DNA from: Ignatzschineria rhizosphaerae
GTDB taxonomy: Bacteria; Pseudomonadota; Gammaproteobacteria; Cardiobacteriales; Wohlfahrtiimonadaceae
Assembly: GCF_022655595.1 (NCBI RefSeq)
Contig: NZ_CP093379.1
Coordinates: 678,501 to 742,500 of the forward strand
Direction: 5' to 3'
Length of the DNA stretch: 64,000 bases
A program made the position numbers and the translations under genes. Shown piece by piece: positions 44,390 to 54,221 of this stretch; position 1 is the first letter of the stretch, and the number at the start of each line of letters is the position of its first letter. The notes below the pieces were generated by a model that was not told where the DNA came from, did no database searches, and was given only the letters and a program-made list of their open reading frames with translations.

Positions 44390-46897
44390 TTACGAATCTT
44401 TTTCAGTTGTTGTCTTCTTTGCGGCGGTTGTTTTTTTAGCCGTTGTTGTTTTTGTGGCAGGCTTCTTCGCTGTTGTGGCTTTTGTAGCAGCCTTCTTAGT
44501 CGTTGCAGTTTTAGTAGTCGCCTTTTTAGTGGTCGTTTTCTTCGCCGCAGGCTTTTTTGCAGCGGCTTTTGTGGTCGTCTTTTTAGCAGCTGCTTTACGA
44601 CGACCTTTTGCCGGCGCTTTTTCTAAAAGCTCTTTACACTGTTCAAGCGTTAATTTTGCAGGATCTTCATCTTTGGGGACTTTAGCGTTTTTACTACCAT
44701 CAGTGACATAAGGTCCAAAGCGGCCATTGATGATCTCAATAGTGACATCACCATCTTGGAAGGAGCCGATAAATTTCGCAGCTTCTGCTGCTTTATGTGC
44801 TTCGACAATCTCCATCGCTCGCTCAAAGGTAACGCTATAAGGGTCATCTTCTTTAAGTGAAACAAATTTACGAGTGCCATATTGGATATAAGGACCAAAG
44901 CGTCCGATATTTGCACGAATATCATAACCATCTTCCGCAGTTCCTAAAACTCGAGGCAATCTAAAGAGCGCCATCGCTTCATCAAAGGTGATGGTATCAA
45001 TACTTTGTCCCGGAAGAAGAGATGCAAAGCGCGGCTTATCTTCATCATCTTTATCCCCAATTTGTGCAAAAGGTCCATAACGACCAACACGAACAGAAAC
45101 AGGCTTACCGCTCTTAGGATCCTCTCCTAAGACTTTAGCTTGCGCGACTTCTGCGCGGGTAACATTCTCTTCAACAAAGTCACATTGGGCAATAAAAGGT
45201 GTCCAAAACTCTTGAAGTAGTGGTACGCGTTCACGCTCGCCGCTTGCGATCTCATCAAGGTCATCTTCCATTTTTGCCGTAAATTCATAATCGACAATCC
45301 GGGTAAACTCGGCGCTTAAGAAGCGAGAGACAATTTTACCCATATCAGTAGGCGTGAAGCGGCGATTATCGAGAATCACATATTCACGATTTTGTAGAGT
45401 CGAGATAATTGAGGCGTAAGTTGATGGACGACCAATACCAAACTCTTCTAATGATTTTACAAGTGATGCTTCCGTATAGCGAGGTGGCGGCTCTGTAAAA
45501 TGCTGGTTAGGATTGATAGCTTGAAGGTCGATCTGATCACCTTCTTTCATCTCAGGAAGAATACGATCTTCCTCTTTTTGATCCTCTTTTTCATCATCAA
45601 CATCTTCAAGGTAGATGCTCATAAATCCAGGAAATGCAATCGTTGAGCCAGTTACTCTAAAGGTATGAAGGCCTTTTTCACCAAGATCAATCGAGGTGGT
45701 ATCCATAATGGCTGATTTCATTTGTGAAGCGACTGCTCGTTTCCAAATAAGCTCATAAAGTCTAAATTGATCCGATGTCAGATGCTCTTTCACAGCTTCT
45801 GGTGTTCTAAAGACAGATGTTGGGCGAATCGCTTCATGCGCTTCTTGTGCATTTTTTGCTTTTGTTGTGTATTCGCGTGGGGATTTTGGTAAATATTCAG
45901 CCCCATGTTTGCTACCAATATATTTACGGATATCTTCAAGCGCTTCATTTGAAAGAGTGACAGAATCTGTACGCATATAGGTAATAAGACCAATGGTTTC
46001 ACTACCAAGGTTAATCCCTTCATAGAGATCTTGTGCGGTACGCATTGTTCTAGAGGTGCTAAAACGTAGCTTTCTAGAAGCTTCTTGTTGTAGTGTTGAG
46101 GTCGTAAAGGGTGCCGCTGGATTACGTTTACGTTGTTTCTTTTCAACATTATAAACAGGAATGTTTTTCCCAAATTTTTCTAGTAAGGTTTTTTGAACCT
46201 CAGTAGCGGCTTTCTCATCAGTGAAGGTAAATTGCTCAACTTTTTCGCCTTTATATTCTGTTAAACGGCCTGAAAAAGTGGATTTCTCTTTTGCCATATC
46301 GGCAAAGATGGACCAATATTCTTGGGAGATAAACGCATTGATTTCATCTTCACGCTCAACAATCATGCGAAGTGCTGGTGATTGTACGCGGCCTGCTGAA
46401 AGCCCTGGGTTAATCTTTTTCCATAAAAGCGGCGAGAGATTAAATCCCACAAGATAATCAAGTGCCGTACGAGCTTGCTGCGCTTCTACTAAATCCATAT
46501 CCACTTGTCGGGGATTTGCAACGGCATGTTCAACAGCACTTTTGGTAATTTCGTTGAAGACAACGCGTGTAATTTTTTTGCCAACAAGTGCCCGTTTTTC
46601 TTTTAAATATTCCAAGATATGCCATGAGATCGCTTCACCCTCTCTATCCGGGTCCGTTGCGAGCATAAGATTTTCAGCATCTTTTAAAGCTTTCTCAATA
46701 GCAGCTAAATGTTTTTTGTTCTGTGGAATAACTTCATATTTCATCGAAAAGTTATCATCAGGATCGACAGAACCCTGTTTACGAATTAAAGCGCGTACAT
46801 GACCAAAGGAGGCAAGAACCGTAAAGTTCTTTCCTAAATATTTTTCAATGGTTTTCGCTTTTGCGGGGGACTCAACAATAACTAATGATTTGCTCAT
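44390..46897 (-). CDS. topA: DNA topoisomerase I (type IA)
   Basis: The product is 835 aa. The TOPRIM domain starts KSLVIVESPAKAKTIEKYLG and holds the DPDREGEAISWH metal motif; the catalytic Tyr is in GLITYMRTDSV (about residue 307). The core is followed by three topoisomerase C-terminal repeats (RVGRYGPFAQIG, NIGRFGPYIQYG, INGRFGPYVTDG). The last 65 residues are a Lys/Thr/Ala-rich tail. The Cys4 zinc ribbons of E. coli TopA are absent; only two Cys are seen after the core. It relaxes negative supercoils. The gene is monocistronic. Confidence 0.95.
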   Translation of the reverse strand: MSKSLVIVESPAKAKTIEKYLGKNFTVLASFGHVRALIRKQGSVDPDDNFSMKYEVIPQNKKHLAAIEKALKDAENLMLATDPDREGEAISWHILEYLKEKRALVGKKITRVVFNEITKSAVEHAVANPRQVDMDLVEAQQARTALDYLVGFNLSPLLWKKINPGLSAGRVQSPALRMIVEREDEINAFISQEYWSIFADMAKEKSTFSGRLTEYKGEKVEQFTFTDEKAATEVQKTLLEKFGKNIPVYNVEKKQRKRNPAAPFTTSTLQQEASRKLRFSTSRTMRTAQDLYEGINLGSETIGLITYMRTDSVTLSNEALEDIRKYIGSKHGAEYLPKSPREYTTKAKNAQEAHEAIRPTSVFRTPEAVKEHLTSDQFRLYELIWKRAVASQMKSAIMDTTSIDLGEKGLHTFRVTGSTIAFPGFMSIYLEDVDDEKEDQKEEDRILPEMKEGDQIDLQAINPNQHFTEPPPRYTEASLVKSLEEFGIGRPSTYASIISTLQNREYVILDNRRFTPTDMGKIVSRFLSAEFTRIVDYEFTAKMEDDLDEIASGERERVPLLQEFWTPFIAQCDFVEENVTRAEVAQAKVLGEDPKSGKPVSVRVGRYGPFAQIGDKDDEDKPRFASLLPGQSIDTITFDEAMALFRLPRVLGTAEDGYDIRANIGRFGPYIQYGTRKFVSLKEDDPYSVTFERAMEIVEAHKAAEAAKFIGSFQDGDVTIEIINGRFGPYVTDGSKNAKVPKDEDPAKLTLEQCKELLEKAPAKGRRKAAAKKTTTKAAAKKPAAKKTTTKKATTKTATTKKAATKATTAKKPATKTTTAKKTTAAKKTTTEKDS

Positions 46898-47072
46898 TTA
46901 ATTTCTCAATTATTCCTACGATTGTTTATTTTAATTTTATAGTTCAAAGGGACTCGGATTTGCTACAATATCAAATTCAGTATTTGGAAATGAAGTAGTA
47001 GTTTGAGTAATTTACTTTAAGATTTCAAGCGATCTCTTTAAATTAACGTTAAAAAGTAGAATTTATATCACT

Positions 47073-47219
47073 ATGTATTACGAACAGAAAAAATCAAAAA
47101 GATCTTTTAAGTGGCTCTATTTAATCCTTATTATCGCCTTTATTGTCTGGGTGATGCTTGATGATACTGATAAGGAGAGTGAATCAAATCAGATCATCGA
47201 AGTACAGCTCCCTAGATAG
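47073..47219 (+). CDS. Small single-pass membrane protein (48 aa), unrecognised
   Basis: An ATG at 47073 opens 48 codons to TAG at 47217-47219. The product has a basic start (MYYEQKKSKRSFKW), a single hydrophobic helix (LYLILIIAFIVWVML) and an acidic tail, a typical small inner-membrane protein layout. No family is recognised. The ribosome site is weak (AAAAAGTAGA about 12-20 bases upstream). It is divergent from topA and 41 bp before dgkA, with which it may be cotranscribed. Confidence 0.55.
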   Translation: MYYEQKKSKRSFKWLYLILIIAFIVWVMLDDTDKESESNQIIEVQLPR

Positions 47220-47260
47220 GTTTATTTAATCCTAACTTAAATTAAGTACTATTTATATAT

Positions 47261-47641
47261 ATGTCAGAAAAAATGAATAAGCCAGGAAAAAAAGGATTTG
47301 CGCGAATTATTGCGGCAACTGGTTACTCTTGGCAGGGATTAAAAGCCGCCTATCGAAATGAGGCAGCTATCCGTCAAGAGCTATTAGCCGGCATTGTGGT
47401 GATTCCTCTTGCAATCTATTTGGCAAAAACAGGTGTTGAATTAGCGCTCCTTGTAGGGAGTGCTTTGCTTGTTTTTTTAATGGAGCTTATTAATTCTGCA
47501 ATAGAGGCGATTGTTGATCGAATTGGCGCTGAGTATCATCCTTTATCAGGGCAGGCTAAAGATATTGGTTCAGCTCTTGTGATGGTGGCAATGATAATTG
47601 CGGCTATTGTCTGGGGTGCGATTCTTTTTTATCCCACATAA
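47261..47641 (+). CDS. dgkA: Diacylglycerol kinase DgkA
   Basis: The product is 126 aa with three transmembrane helices. The signatures NEAAIRQELL, ELINSAIEAIVDRIG and the LSGQAKDIGSALV motif are those of prokaryotic DgkA. It phosphorylates diacylglycerol from phospholipid turnover at the inner membrane. Starts 41 bp after the 48-aa membrane protein gene. Confidence 0.93.
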   Translation: MSEKMNKPGKKGFARIIAATGYSWQGLKAAYRNEAAIRQELLAGIVVIPLAIYLAKTGVELALLVGSALLVFLMELINSAIEAIVDRIGAEYHPLSGQAKDIGSALVMVAMIIAAIVWGAILFYPT

Positions 47642-47844
47642 AAGAAGGAATGAATTTAAAAAGCTATTAAATAATAATAGAAAATATTATTATAAAAATG
47701 GTGTGAGCTATGCTTTGTGTTAGGAAATAATAAGCGCTTATAAATTAGCGCTAACGAATAGAATATGTGCTTAGAAGTAGATGTATTAATTATAAATAAA
47801 GAGGAAAGCCGGGATGGTTTTTCAAAGTAGAGTAGAGGCAAGCT

Positions 47845-48861
47845 GTGATTGTATTAGGGATAGAGAGTTCTTGTGATGAAACGGGTGTCGCAATTTATAG
47901 TGGCGAAAAAGGCCTATTAGCACACCAATTATATTCACAGATTGCTTTGCATGCACAATATGGTGGCGTTGTTCCAGAGCTTGCATCCAGAGATCATATT
48001 CGTAAATTACCACTTTTAGTCAATGCGGCAATAGAAGAGGCTGGAATTAATTTTTCTGACCTTGAAGGTATTGCCTTTACAAGAGGGCCTGGGCTTATTG
48101 GCGCCCTAATGGTGGCGGCGACTTATGCACAAGGATTAGGGCTTGCACTTAATATTCCTATTTTAGGGGTAAATCATATGGAAGCGCATCTTATGGCGGT
48201 CATGCTTGAAGAGCGTAAGCCTGAGTATCCGTTTGTGACATTATTAGTCTCGGGTGGACATACGCAGTTAGTGTTAGTTAAAGCATTTGGCGAGTATGAG
48301 TTATTAGGTGAGAGTCTTGATGATGCAGTAGGCGAGGCATTTGATAAGACGGCAAAAATTATGGGGCTTCCTTATCCAGGGGGACCAGAGCTTGCAAAGC
48401 TTGCACAAGAGGGTGATGCTTCAAGGTATGAGTTTCCAAGACCGATGCTCAATAGACCCGGGCTTGAGTTTAGCTTTAGTGGTATTAAGACCAAGGCGTT
48501 ACTAACGATTGAGAATGCCACAAAAGCTGATTACCCAGATATTGCCGCAGGTTTTCAAGAGGCATTAGTGGATACTTTGATTCAAAAGTCATTAAGAGCA
48601 TTGAAGCAAACAGGGGCAACAGAATTAGTAGTTTCAGGTGGTGTTGGTGCTAATAAGCATCTGCGAGCAGAGTTAAGAAGGCTTGCTGAAACGCTCGGAT
48701 TTAATGTCTATTTTCCTAGAGCAGAATTTTGTACAGATAATGGGGCAATGGTTGCTTATCTAGGATATGAAAGACTCTCGCGTGGAGAAGTTTCTACAGA
48801 AGTGAAATTAAAAGCCCGTTGGCCGATTGATCAAGTTTCTCAATATATTGAAAGCGAGTAA
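47845..48861 (+). CDS. tsaD: tRNA N6-adenosine threonylcarbamoyltransferase TsaD
   Basis: The start is a GTG with AGAGG about 7 bases upstream. The 338-aa product begins [18 protein letters not shown] and has the metal-binding HMEAH motif in [21 protein letters not shown], and [13 protein letters not shown] and FSFSGIKT. It completes t6A modification of tRNA adenosine 37 with TsaB and TsaE, not in the window. The following dgt gene starts 5 bp later, so the two are cotranscribed. Confidence 0.96.
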   Translation: MIVLGIESSCDETGVAIYSGEKGLLAHQLYSQIALHAQYGGVVPELASRDHIRKLPLLVNAAIEEAGINFSDLEGIAFTRGPGLIGALMVAATYAQGLGLALNIPILGVNHMEAHLMAVMLEERKPEYPFVTLLVSGGHTQLVLVKAFGEYELLGESLDDAVGEAFDKTAKIMGLPYPGGPELAKLAQEGDASRYEFPRPMLNRPGLEFSFSGIKTKALLTIENATKADYPDIAAGFQEALVDTLIQKSLRALKQTGATELVVSGGVGANKHLRAELRRLAETLGFNVYFPRAEFCTDNGAMVAYLGYERLSRGEVSTEVKLKARWPIDQVSQYIESE

Positions 48862-48866
48862 TTATT

Positions 48867-50231
48867 ATGAACGATCTCTATTTAAAACAGCGTTGGCAAG
48901 AATTGTTGCCGCAAGCTCGATTGGGTGTTAATAGCTCTTTTGATGTTCAAAGCTATCGAACCGATTTTCAAAAAGATTTTGATCGTTTAATTTTTTCAGC
49001 CGCTTTCAGAAGATTACAAGACAAAACACAAGTCTTTCCCTTAGCGCAGACGGATTATGTCAGAACTCGGCTAACGCATAGTTTAGAGGTAAGTAGTGTT
49101 TGCCGAAGTTTTGGTTCAATGCTTGGGGAGTATTTGGTTGAAAATGGGCGTTTAGAGAATATTACACCGGCAGATTTAGGGGCTATCTTGGCAGCTGGTG
49201 CGCTTGCGCATGATATTGGTAATCCCCCTTTTGGGCATGCTGGTGAAGAGGCAATTAGTCGCTTTTTTAAGCGTAATCCTGTCGGGCAGGAAGTTGTTGC
49301 CAAGATGAGTGATGCTGAAAAAGCAGATTTTTTAGCTTTTGAAGGAAATGCGCAAGCATTTAGAGTGCTCACAAGATTACAAAATTCTGATAACAGAGGC
49401 GGGCTTCAGCTCTCTTTGCCTGTTTTGGCATCTATTATTAAATATCCATGTGCAAGTTCTCAAAAACCTGATGAGCACAATATTGCCTTTAAAAAGTTTA
49501 ATTACTTTCAATCTGAAAAAGCGCTTTTTGCAGAAGTGGTACAAAAGTGCCATTTAGTAAAACATAAGACGATTGAAGGTGCTTGGTATCGCCACCCTTT
49601 AACTTATCTTTTAGAAGCTGCCGATGATATCTGCTATCACTTAGTGGATTTAGAAGATGCTTATCGTCTCTCTTTAATTAGTAGTGAAGAGATTATTCAT
49701 TATTTAGAAGCGGTGATTAGCGTGACAGCGCAGCTTCCTACTAATAAACTTGCTAAAATTGGTCGTACTAAAGATAAGGTTGAGTATTTAAGAGCTTTTG
49801 CAATAGGGCTTTTAATTGAGCAAGCCATGCAGGTCTTTAAAGATCATGAAGAAGCGATTGTTTCAGGGAAATTTACCACAGGATTGCTAGACCATATTCC
49901 AGCGACTGAAGTCTTGAGTAAGATCAAGGCATATTCTCAAGAACACGTTTATCATTCAGATACGGTCTTAGAAGTTGGAATAGCTGGTTTTAAAGTTTTA
50001 GATACTCTACTAGAAGCTTTTGTTGGTGCAGTAGAGCAGGGAGATCAAGGCGGGGCGAGAACTAAAATGCTTCTAAAATTCTTGCCAGATCAGTTTTTTA
50101 CCGAAGATAGACGCGTGAGTGATGATCCTTACACGAGAGTTCAGCAAGTAACGGACTTTGTGTCAGGGATGACAGATCGCTATGCCGTAAAAGTATTCAA
50201 AATGATTACAGGGGTTGATTTGCCTGTATAA
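48867..50231 (+). CDS. dgt: Deoxyguanosinetriphosphate triphosphohydrolase (dGTPase)
   Basis: The product is 454 aa. HD-domain metal motifs are RLTHSLEVSSVCRS and ALAHDIGNPPFGHAGEEAI; YLLEAADDICYHLVDLEDA holds the second Asp. It hydrolyses dGTP to deoxyguanosine and triphosphate and so tunes dNTP pools. It starts 5 bp after tsaD. Confidence 0.92.
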   Translation: MNDLYLKQRWQELLPQARLGVNSSFDVQSYRTDFQKDFDRLIFSAAFRRLQDKTQVFPLAQTDYVRTRLTHSLEVSSVCRSFGSMLGEYLVENGRLENITPADLGAILAAGALAHDIGNPPFGHAGEEAISRFFKRNPVGQEVVAKMSDAEKADFLAFEGNAQAFRVLTRLQNSDNRGGLQLSLPVLASIIKYPCASSQKPDEHNIAFKKFNYFQSEKALFAEVVQKCHLVKHKTIEGAWYRHPLTYLLEAADDICYHLVDLEDAYRLSLISSEEIIHYLEAVISVTAQLPTNKLAKIGRTKDKVEYLRAFAIGLLIEQAMQVFKDHEEAIVSGKFTTGLLDHIPATEVLSKIKAYSQEHVYHSDTVLEVGIAGFKVLDTLLEAFVGAVEQGDQGGARTKMLLKFLPDQFFTEDRRVSDDPYTRVQQVTDFVSGMTDRYAVKVFKMITGVDLPV

Positions 50232-50293
50232 GTCTTGTTTAATATGCGCTAAACCTCGTGGTCTTGGCGTTTTTACCTTGATACTATTATATA

Positions 50294-50307
50294 TTGATAG
50301 ATATCAA
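50294..50307 (+). promoter_or_regulatory. FNR (anaerobic regulator) binding site
   Basis: TTGAT-AGAT-ATCAA matches the FNR consensus TTGATNNNNATCAA exactly. It lies 93 bp before the ccoN ATG and is centred about 41 bp upstream of the predicted transcript start. Confidence 0.85.
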
Positions 50308-50328
50308 GACACTAATGCTTGATTCTAG

Positions 50329-50334
50329 TAAGAT
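50329..50334 (+). promoter_or_regulatory. -10 element of the ccoNOQP promoter
   Basis: TAAGAT is placed so that the FNR box sits at about -41.5, the class II position. No matching -35 hexamer is needed at such promoters. Confidence 0.6.
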
Positions 50335-50399
50335 GAGGGCTCGAGTAACATTAGTATGGGATGCATTTAATATGATGTTTGTTAAATTTTGGGGGAACT

Positions 50400-51857
50400 A
50401 TGGGACAAAGTAAAAGTCTTCATGATCATTATGAGTACGGGGTCATCCGTGGACTCGTAATTAGTACTCTGTTTTTCGGAGCGCTAGGATTATCCGCTGG
50501 GCTATGGGCAGCGCTTGAGCTGACTTGGCCTATTTTAAACTTTGACTTACCAGGACTTTCGTTCGGGCGTCTAAGACCTGTTCATACCACGTTAGTAATT
50601 TTCGGTATGGGTGGATCGGCGTTGATTGGTACGTCTTTCTATGTTGTACAAAGAACCTGTCAAGTGCGCTTGGCGTTTCCTGTGCTTGCATATGTTGTGT
50701 GGATTGGTTGGACAATCGTATTTACGCTTGTACCGATTAGCTACATGATGGGTTATACGCAAGGTAAAGAATATGCTGAGTTTGAGTGGATCTTTGACTG
50801 GGCAGTTGCAGTGCTATGGTTAACATACTTCTTAGTATATGTAACAACTGTTTTACGTCGTAAACAAAAGCATATCTACGTAGCGAACTGGTTCTATTTA
50901 GCGTTTATTCTTGCAACGACGCTTCTCCATGTGTTTAACAACATCTCTATCCCTGTATTTGGTGCAGAAGGCCTCAAATCATATAACGTATTTAGCGGTA
51001 TGCAAGATGCGATGGTTCAGTGGTGGTATGGTCATAACGCAGTTGGATTTATCTTAACAGTTGCATTCCTTGGTATGATGTATTACTTCGTACCAAAAGA
51101 AGCTGGACGTCCTGTTTACTCGTATCGTCTTTCAATTGTTCACTTCTGGGCATTAACATTCCTCTACATGTGGGCGGGTGCGCACCACTTGCATTGGACT
51201 TCACTTCCTGACTGGGTATCATCGCTTTCAGCGACATTCTCTATTATCCTTCTTCTCCCATCATGGGGTGGTATGATTAACGGGATTATGACGTTGTCAG
51301 GTGCTTGGGATACGATTCGTACAAATCCTATTATTCGTTTCATGGTTGTTTCATTATCATTCTACGGTATGGCGACATTCGAAGGTCCATTAATGAGCTT
51401 ACGTTCAGTGAACGCATTATCTCACTATACTGACTGGACTGTAGGTCACGTACACGCAGGGGCACTTGGTTGGGTTGCAATGATTACATTTGCATCGCTC
51501 TATCACATGGTTCCACGAGTATTTGGTGGTAAAATCTGGAGCGAGCGTCTAATCTTTGCTCACTTCTGGTTAGCAACTATCGGTATCGTTATCTATATTG
51601 TTTCACTTTGGGTTGCAGGTATCGGTCAAGGTATGATGCTTCGTGCATTTAACCCTGAGTATGGAACATTAGCGTATGAGTTTATTGAAACAGTTAAATT
51701 CATGCATACTCCATATATTTTCAGAGCGATCGGCGGTGGCATGTTCTTACTTGGTGCGGTTCTTATGATCTTAAACTTCGTTATGACGATGATCATTGGT
51801 ACACGTGCACAAGCGGATAACAATGCGTTAATCCCTGATGCAAAAGCTCATGCATAA
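50400..51857 (+). CDS. ccoN: cbb3-type cytochrome c oxidase subunit I (CcoN)
   Basis: The start is the ATG at 50400, just after GGGGGA; a TTG at 50379 would add residues lacking family support. The 485-aa product has about 12 membrane helices with the heme-copper His ligands: [27 protein letters not shown], and the two HVHAGALGW-type and [13 protein letters not shown] motifs. It is the catalytic subunit reducing oxygen. It opens ccoNOQP under an FNR box, so it is induced at low oxygen. Confidence 0.96.
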   Translation: MGQSKSLHDHYEYGVIRGLVISTLFFGALGLSAGLWAALELTWPILNFDLPGLSFGRLRPVHTTLVIFGMGGSALIGTSFYVVQRTCQVRLAFPVLAYVVWIGWTIVFTLVPISYMMGYTQGKEYAEFEWIFDWAVAVLWLTYFLVYVTTVLRRKQKHIYVANWFYLAFILATTLLHVFNNISIPVFGAEGLKSYNVFSGMQDAMVQWWYGHNAVGFILTVAFLGMMYYFVPKEAGRPVYSYRLSIVHFWALTFLYMWAGAHHLHWTSLPDWVSSLSATFSIILLLPSWGGMINGIMTLSGAWDTIRTNPIIRFMVVSLSFYGMATFEGPLMSLRSVNALSHYTDWTVGHVHAGALGWVAMITFASLYHMVPRVFGGKIWSERLIFAHFWLATIGIVIYIVSLWVAGIGQGMMLRAFNPEYGTLAYEFIETVKFMHTPYIFRAIGGGMFLLGAVLMILNFVMTMIIGTRAQADNNALIPDAKAHA

Positions 51858-51873
51858 TAGGAGAAAATTTTAA

Positions 51874-52701
51874 ATGATTAAACATGAACGTTTAGAAAAA
51901 AATACCGGGCTATTACTTCTCTTCACATTAGCGGTTATCAGTATTGGTGGATTGATTGAGATTGTCCCACTCTTCTATATTGATGGCACAATCGAAGAAG
52001 TTAAAAAGAATGTAACTGAAGTAAAGCTTGATGAGAATTACAAACCAGTACTTGATGAAAATGGTAAAGCAGTAATGGTGACTCGCGAAGTAGATGCGAT
52101 TCGTCCTTACACACCACTTGAGTTCTTAGGTCGTAATATTTATGTTGCTGAAGGTTGTTACAACTGTCACTCACAGCAAATTCGTCCGATGCAAGATGAG
52201 TATGAGCGTTATGGTCACTACTCATTAGCAGCTGAATCTCAATTTGATAAGCCTTTCCAATGGGGATCGCGTCGTATTGGGCCAGACCTTGCACGTGTAG
52301 GTGGTAAAATGGATAACCAGTGGCATGTTGACCACTTGAAAGATCCAAAGAGCCGTGTACCTGCTTCAATCATGCCGAAATATCCGTGGTTAGCTGAAGA
52401 TGATCTTTATTATGCAGATGTTAAAGAGCATTTAAGCGCAGCACGTATTGCAGGTGTTCCATATTCAAAAACTCAAGAAGAGTATGAAGCAAATATTGAA
52501 CGCTTTGGTGTAGATGTTGCCAATATGCTTGTTATTGATCTTGCAGCTCAAAACCTAGAAGCACAGGCTGTTGCAGGAAACTACGATATGAACCCTGAGC
52601 GTCTTACTAAGATGGATGCGATTGTTGCTTACCTTCAAGTGTTAGGAACAATGGTTGAATTTAAAGAAGACCAGGGCATTGAATTCAGTGAATTCCGTTA
52701 A
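51874..52701 (+). CDS. ccoO: cbb3-type cytochrome c oxidase subunit II (CcoO)
   Basis: The product is 275 aa, with an N-terminal membrane helix (LLLLFTLAVISIGGLIEIV) and one c-type heme motif CYNCH (about residue 94) followed by SQQIRPM. A charged segment of about 25 residues between the membrane helix and the heme motif (after KNVTEVKLDENYKPV) looks like a lineage insertion. Starts 16 bp after ccoN. Confidence 0.95.
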   Translation: MIKHERLEKNTGLLLLFTLAVISIGGLIEIVPLFYIDGTIEEVKKNVTEVKLDENYKPVLDENGKAVMVTREVDAIRPYTPLEFLGRNIYVAEGCYNCHSQQIRPMQDEYERYGHYSLAAESQFDKPFQWGSRRIGPDLARVGGKMDNQWHVDHLKDPKSRVPASIMPKYPWLAEDDLYYADVKEHLSAARIAGVPYSKTQEEYEANIERFGVDVANMLVIDLAAQNLEAQAVAGNYDMNPERLTKMDAIVAYLQVLGTMVEFKEDQGIEFSEFR

Positions 52702-52719
52702 TTAAAAGGAGAATGTGAG

Positions 52720-52950
52720 ATGATGGATTTCTTTATGTGGTTTACAGATTTAGGTAACAGTAAGACATTAGCCGCTGTTATTTTCTTCGCAGTTTTTATC
52801 GGAATCATCATCTACACATTTACCGGTAAAGAACGGAAAAAACGTTTTGATGAATATCGATATATTCCATTTATGGATGATGAAGAGTTTATTTTTGATC
52901 AAAAAGAGCCTGCAGCGCAGAAAGATCAAAAAAAGCACGAGCAGAAATAA
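52720..52950 (+). CDS. ccoQ: cbb3-type oxidase subunit CcoQ
   Basis: The product is 76 aa with one membrane helix (TLAAVIFFAVFIGIIIYTFTG) and a charged C-terminal tail. CcoQ stabilises the complex in some bacteria. It has AAGGAG 9 bases upstream; a second ATG three bases later is equally possible. It lies between ccoO and ccoP as in the standard operon. Confidence 0.88.
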   Translation: MMDFFMWFTDLGNSKTLAAVIFFAVFIGIIIYTFTGKERKKRFDEYRYIPFMDDEEFIFDQKEPAAQKDQKKHEQK

Positions 52951-52988
52951 AGTGCCCTTCATGATCAAAATGACTGAGGAATAAAATA

Positions 52989-54038
52989 ATGAGTGAAAAC
53001 ATAAATAAAAAAGATTTAGAGAACTTAGAAACCGATACAACCGGTCATGTGTGGGATGGTGATCTTCAAGAATATAATAACCCTCTCCCAAGATGGTGGC
53101 TCTATGCTTTCTACGGAACAATCATTTTCGCGATTGGTTATTGGATTCTATTCCCAACTTGGCCGCTTCCAAATACGTTTACGAAAGGGGTTTATAAAGT
53201 TGAGATTGAGCGTCCTATCGTTCAGCAATCAGGTGACCTTTTAGTTGATGTTGAAGATGCAGATAATGCAGCGATGGAAAAGGTTAAAGTTCACTGGAAT
53301 ACTCGTACTCGTTTAGTAAATGAGTTACAGTTTTCTAAAGAAGCTGAATTACGTCATAAACACTTCTCAGAGTTAATGACTAAGACAGAAGAAGAGATTA
53401 TCAATGATCCTAACATGATCAAGTTTGCAGAAAATGCGGGTAGAACATTATTCGTAGATAACTGTGCAACTTGTCATGGCCCGCAAGCGGAAGGGGTGAT
53501 TGGTCTTTATCCTAACCTTAACGATGATAACTGGATCTGGGGTGGTTCACTTGCAAATATTGAAGAGACCATCACTAAAGGTATCAACGGTAAAGATGGT
53601 GGTAGACGCAGTAACATGACAGCCGGTAAATTATCAATGACACCCGCTGAGATTGAAGATGTTGCGAAATATGCACTATCACTTTCTAATAACTATACGC
53701 CAGATGATGCAACTTCGCGTGGTGAAGAGCTGTTCTTTGGTAAAGGGGCATGTTTTACATGTCACGTAGACTTTACGAAAGATCCTCGCCTTGCTCAAGG
53801 TAACCCACTTTTAGGGGCGCCTAATTTAACAGATCAGATCTGGGAAATTATTGACATTAACTCAATGGAGACTGAGGAAGAGAAAGTGGCAGCACTTATT
53901 CCACAAATCCGTGATGGTGTTGATGCTAATACAACTAACCGTGTAATGCCTAGATGGGAAACACGTTTAAGTCCAGAGCAGATCCGTGCACTTGCAGTAT
54001 ATGTTCACCAATTAGGTGGTGGTAAAACGCCTGAGTAA
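52989..54038 (+). CDS. ccoP: cbb3-type cytochrome c oxidase subunit III (CcoP)
   Basis: The product is 349 aa with an N-terminal membrane helix (WWLYAFYGTIIFAIGYWILF) and two c-heme motifs, CATCH (about residue 158) and CFTCH (about residue 255). Typical features are TGHVWDGDLQEYNNPLPRWW at the start, and M ligands later (RSNMTAG, NRVMPRWE). It carries electrons from cytochrome c into CcoN. It ends the operon before a strong terminator. Confidence 0.95.
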   Translation: MSENINKKDLENLETDTTGHVWDGDLQEYNNPLPRWWLYAFYGTIIFAIGYWILFPTWPLPNTFTKGVYKVEIERPIVQQSGDLLVDVEDADNAAMEKVKVHWNTRTRLVNELQFSKEAELRHKHFSELMTKTEEEIINDPNMIKFAENAGRTLFVDNCATCHGPQAEGVIGLYPNLNDDNWIWGGSLANIEETITKGINGKDGGRRSNMTAGKLSMTPAEIEDVAKYALSLSNNYTPDDATSRGEELFFGKGACFTCHVDFTKDPRLAQGNPLLGAPNLTDQIWEIIDINSMETEEEKVAALIPQIRDGVDANTTNRVMPRWETRLSPEQIRALAVYVHQLGGGKTPE

Positions 54039-54078
54039 TGGAAATTAATAAATAAATTTTATTAAAATAACCGATATG

Positions 54079-54116
54079 AAAAGCCCTTTAAAAGAAATTT
54101 TAAAGGGCTTTTTTTG
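54079..54116 (+). terminator. Terminator of ccoNOQP
   Basis: AAGCCCTTTAAAA pairs with TTTTAAAGGGCTT around a short loop, followed by seven T. Confidence 0.92.
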
Positions 54117-54177
54117 ATGTAGGGCGTAAATTGTGATTACTTTATAGGGAATGCTTAAGGTTCTGTCCAAAGTTAGG

Positions 54178-54183
54178 TATAAT
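54178..54183 (+). promoter_or_regulatory. Candidate -10 element before ccoG
   Basis: TATAAT lies 39 bp before the GTG start, downstream of the ccoNOQP terminator. No strong -35 hexamer is seen. Confidence 0.45.
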
Positions 54184-54221
54184 TATGGGCTAATAATAAT
54201 TAGCTCATAAGGGTGTATAAA

